Of a stretch of DNA of 64,000 nt, positions 62,464 to 64,000 are shown in pieces (position 1 is the first letter of the stretch; each line of letters begins with the position of its first letter). The notes below the pieces were generated by a model. It was not told where the DNA came from, made no database searches, and saw only the letters and a list, made by a program, of their open reading frames with translations. A program made the position numbers and the translations under genes. This stretch comes from Nostoc sp. KVJ3 (GTDB taxonomy: Bacteria; Cyanobacteriota; Cyanobacteriia; Cyanobacteriales; Nostocaceae): contig NZ_WWFG01000002.1 of assembly GCF_026127265.1 (NCBI RefSeq), positions 2,418,001-2,482,000 of the forward strand, read 5' to 3'.

Positions 62464-62730
62464 ATGGAGGAACAAACGCAGCAGGAATATTCACGGCAGC
62501 AGCAACAATAATATGCCCAATCTGTAAGAGATAGAAATTACCAACTAGCTCAACTCAATATTTCCCTCACCACAATTGAAGATAAACTAGCACTTATCCC
62601 GATGTTGCGATCGCCCCGAAACGGTTACATTAGGCGCATCAAACCTTGGGTGGGTAAGGATGGGAAATATACAACTACTATTACTATTAGCGCTGCTAAT
62701 GTTTCCTCTAAGAATGGAAATTCTTGTTGA
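62464..62730 (+). pseudogene. Unidentified gene relic with internal stop
   Basis: One frame reads MEEQTQQEYSRQQQQ, a TAA stop at 62509, then RDRNYQLAQLNISLTTIEDK and PRNGYIRRIKPWVGKDGKYT to a TGA at 62728. Codon use and a consistent charged pattern suggest a former gene, perhaps part of the decayed element before chaC. I recognise no family. The rest of 62341-62928 is AT-rich and empty. Confidence 0.4.
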
Positions 62731-62928
62731 TAATATTTTACCAGATTCTCTTGATAATAACTCTTGAAATTTCGATAACTAGAATGATGAAAATATCCAC
62801 ACTTTAGGGGCAATTCATTAATTAACTGTACGACTCTGAGACTTTTTAAATTTTGGATAATGGAATTTAATTATTCAAAATCCAAAATTCACTTAATTTA
62901 TCAAAAAACTTGCTCTCAAAACCCATAT

Positions 62929-63750
62929 TTAACCAAATCGACCGCTGACGTAATCTTTTGTATCTTTCTGCTTAGGGTTATTGAAAATCACTTCTGTTGA
63001 GTCATATTCTACTAAGTAGCCAGTACGATCGCCTGTTTCTGTGGCGCTAACATTGAAAAAAGCTGTTTTATCAGATACTCGTGCCGCTTGTTGCATATTG
63101 TGAGTAACAATGACGATGGTATATTGCTCTTTGAGTTCCTGAATCAGTTCTTCAACCCGCAAAGTAGATAGGGGATCGAGGGAGGAACAAGGTTCATCCA
63201 TGAGTATAACTTCTGGTTGCCCAGCGATCGCTCGCGCAATACACAACCGTTGTTGTTGACCACCAGATAAGGCTAAACCACTTTGTCGTAGTTTGTCTTT
63301 GACTTCATCCCACAAAGCCGAACGGCGTAAACTCCGTTCTACCAATTCATCCATGTTATCTTTGTAGCCACAAACTCTGGCTCCAAAAGCAACATTGTCA
63401 TAAATTGATTTGGGAAACGGGTTTGCTTTTTGAAACACCATCCCAATCCGACGACGCACCCCTACAGCATCAACTTCCGGTGCATACAAATTTTTATCGT
63501 AAAAATAAACTTTACCTTCGGCTCGAAATGACTCAATCAGGTCGTTGAGACGGTTATAGCATCGCAGTAATGTACTTTTACCACAACCAGAAGGGCCGAT
63601 AAAAGCTGTAACCTGATTTTTGGGAATATTTAGCCAAATATTCTGCAACGCTAGAAACTTCCCATAATAAACGTTGAGGTTTTCTGTGCGTAAAACTGTG
63701 TCAGTATCATTTACTGTGGTAGTGTTATTAACTGTCAAATTGTTTACCAT
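62929..63750 (-). CDS. pstB: Phosphate ABC transporter ATP-binding protein
   Basis: This 273-residue protein has the PstB layout: a variable, Asn/Thr-rich N-terminal 20 residues, then ENLNVYYGKFLALQNIWLNI, Walker A GPSGCGKST, the Pst-specific YNRLNDLI and VGVRRRIGMVFQKANPFPKS, signature LSGGQQQR, Walker B VILMDEPCSSLDP and H-loop IVIVTHNMQQAARVSD. It drives high-affinity phosphate import with PstA and PstC. The other subunits should lie upstream, beyond the window. No convincing Pho box was seen in 63751-64000. Confidence 0.95.
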   Translation of the reverse strand: MVNNLTVNNTTTVNDTDTVLRTENLNVYYGKFLALQNIWLNIPKNQVTAFIGPSGCGKSTLLRCYNRLNDLIESFRAEGKVYFYDKNLYAPEVDAVGVRRRIGMVFQKANPFPKSIYDNVAFGARVCGYKDNMDELVERSLRRSALWDEVKDKLRQSGLALSGGQQQRLCIARAIAGQPEVILMDEPCSSLDPLSTLRVEELIQELKEQYTIVIVTHNMQQAARVSDKTAFFNVSATETGDRTGYLVEYDSTEVIFNNPKQKDTKDYVSGRFG

Positions 63751-64000
63751 TGATTTTATTGGCCGCTCTATATGGACTAAGTAAAGCTTTGCGTAAAATT
63801 GTGGCGAATTGAGGGTTTAAATTTAAACGCTCCAAGGGCGCAAAAGTACGCAGAGAATTCGCGCTCATATTAATAAAATGTTGTACTAAGTGCCTGGTAA
63901 ATTACGCAGATATTCTGGTAGATCGTAGCGACCGAATTTAAATATGCGTTACCCTGAAACCTGGTAAAGAGACTTAGCACTGCTACGTCTCCTTAGTCCT
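63751..64000. other. Window end, no gene recognised
   Basis: The region upstream of pstB contains AT-rich DNA with a possible short palindrome gggtttaaatttaaac. No ORF with family features runs off the window end on either strand. Confidence 0.4.

Noticed and set aside
63751..64000. Pho box upstream of pstB
   Set aside because: No direct repeats resembling the cyanobacterial Pho box could be picked out with confidence.

Overview
The window comes from a filamentous, heterocyst-type cyanobacterium, most likely a Nostoc close to N. punctiforme. The evidence is the very frequent HIP1 octamer gcgatcgc, many Nostoc-type palindromic repeats and miniature elements, a desC-desA-desB desaturase cluster, and a 693-residue dynamin-like protein that, from memory, closely matches the crystallised N. 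punctiforme BDLP1. No rRNA, tRNA or CRISPR array was found.

Layout: 1-1355 holds the 3' end of a beta-hydroxyacid-dehydrogenase-type oxidoreductase and a GC-rich O-methyltransferase. 1924-4791 holds a two-component pair and a LabA/NYN-domain protein. 5686-9444 is the acyl-lipid desaturase cluster (reverse strand), with desA and desB enclosed by a 191-bp inverted repeat. 9538-18000 is housekeeping and small conserved cyanobacterial genes: a frameshifted PLP lyase, DJ-1/PfpI, DUF6335, YgfZ, DUF5331, a 2Fe-2S ferredoxin, CysK and a Uma2 nuclease. 18184-23117 holds a small coiled-coil membrane protein, BDLP1 and a second dynamin-like GTPase ending in a J-domain. 23675-33807 holds a CNNM/CorC transporter and a YbhGFSR-like drug-export operon (HlyD, double ABC ATPase, two ABC-2 permeases, divergent TetR) split by a 1.7-kb insertion sequence, two miniature elements and a 21-bp tandem repeat. 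33854-35008 is a GH10 xylanase.

36121-45655 looks like a RiPP (Nif11-leader peptide) locus. It has two NHLM-type ABC transporters, one with a complete C39 peptidase, two Nif11-type precursors ending in GG plus unusual cores, a formyltransferase, and a methyltransferase whose N-terminal domain looks like that of SagB-type peptide dehydrogenases. The two precursors lie on a duplicated block with a transposase tail.

47125-58239 is a complete Wsp-type chemosensory operon (CheW, CheR-TPR, MCP, WspD-like CheW, CheA-REC hybrid, CheB). Its output protein has a WspR-like receiver joined to a class III nucleotide cyclase instead of a GGDEF domain, and an HD-domain protein precedes the operon. This is the most striking system here: a Wsp circuit apparently rewired from cyclic-di-GMP to cAMP.

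58240-62928 is a gene graveyard: an HU relic, an IS4 transposase tail, a decayed J-domain/P-loop ATPase gene, ChaC, and an intact IS701-like element with terminal repeats and target duplication. The window ends with pstB. All functions are inferred from reading the sequence; no searches were run.
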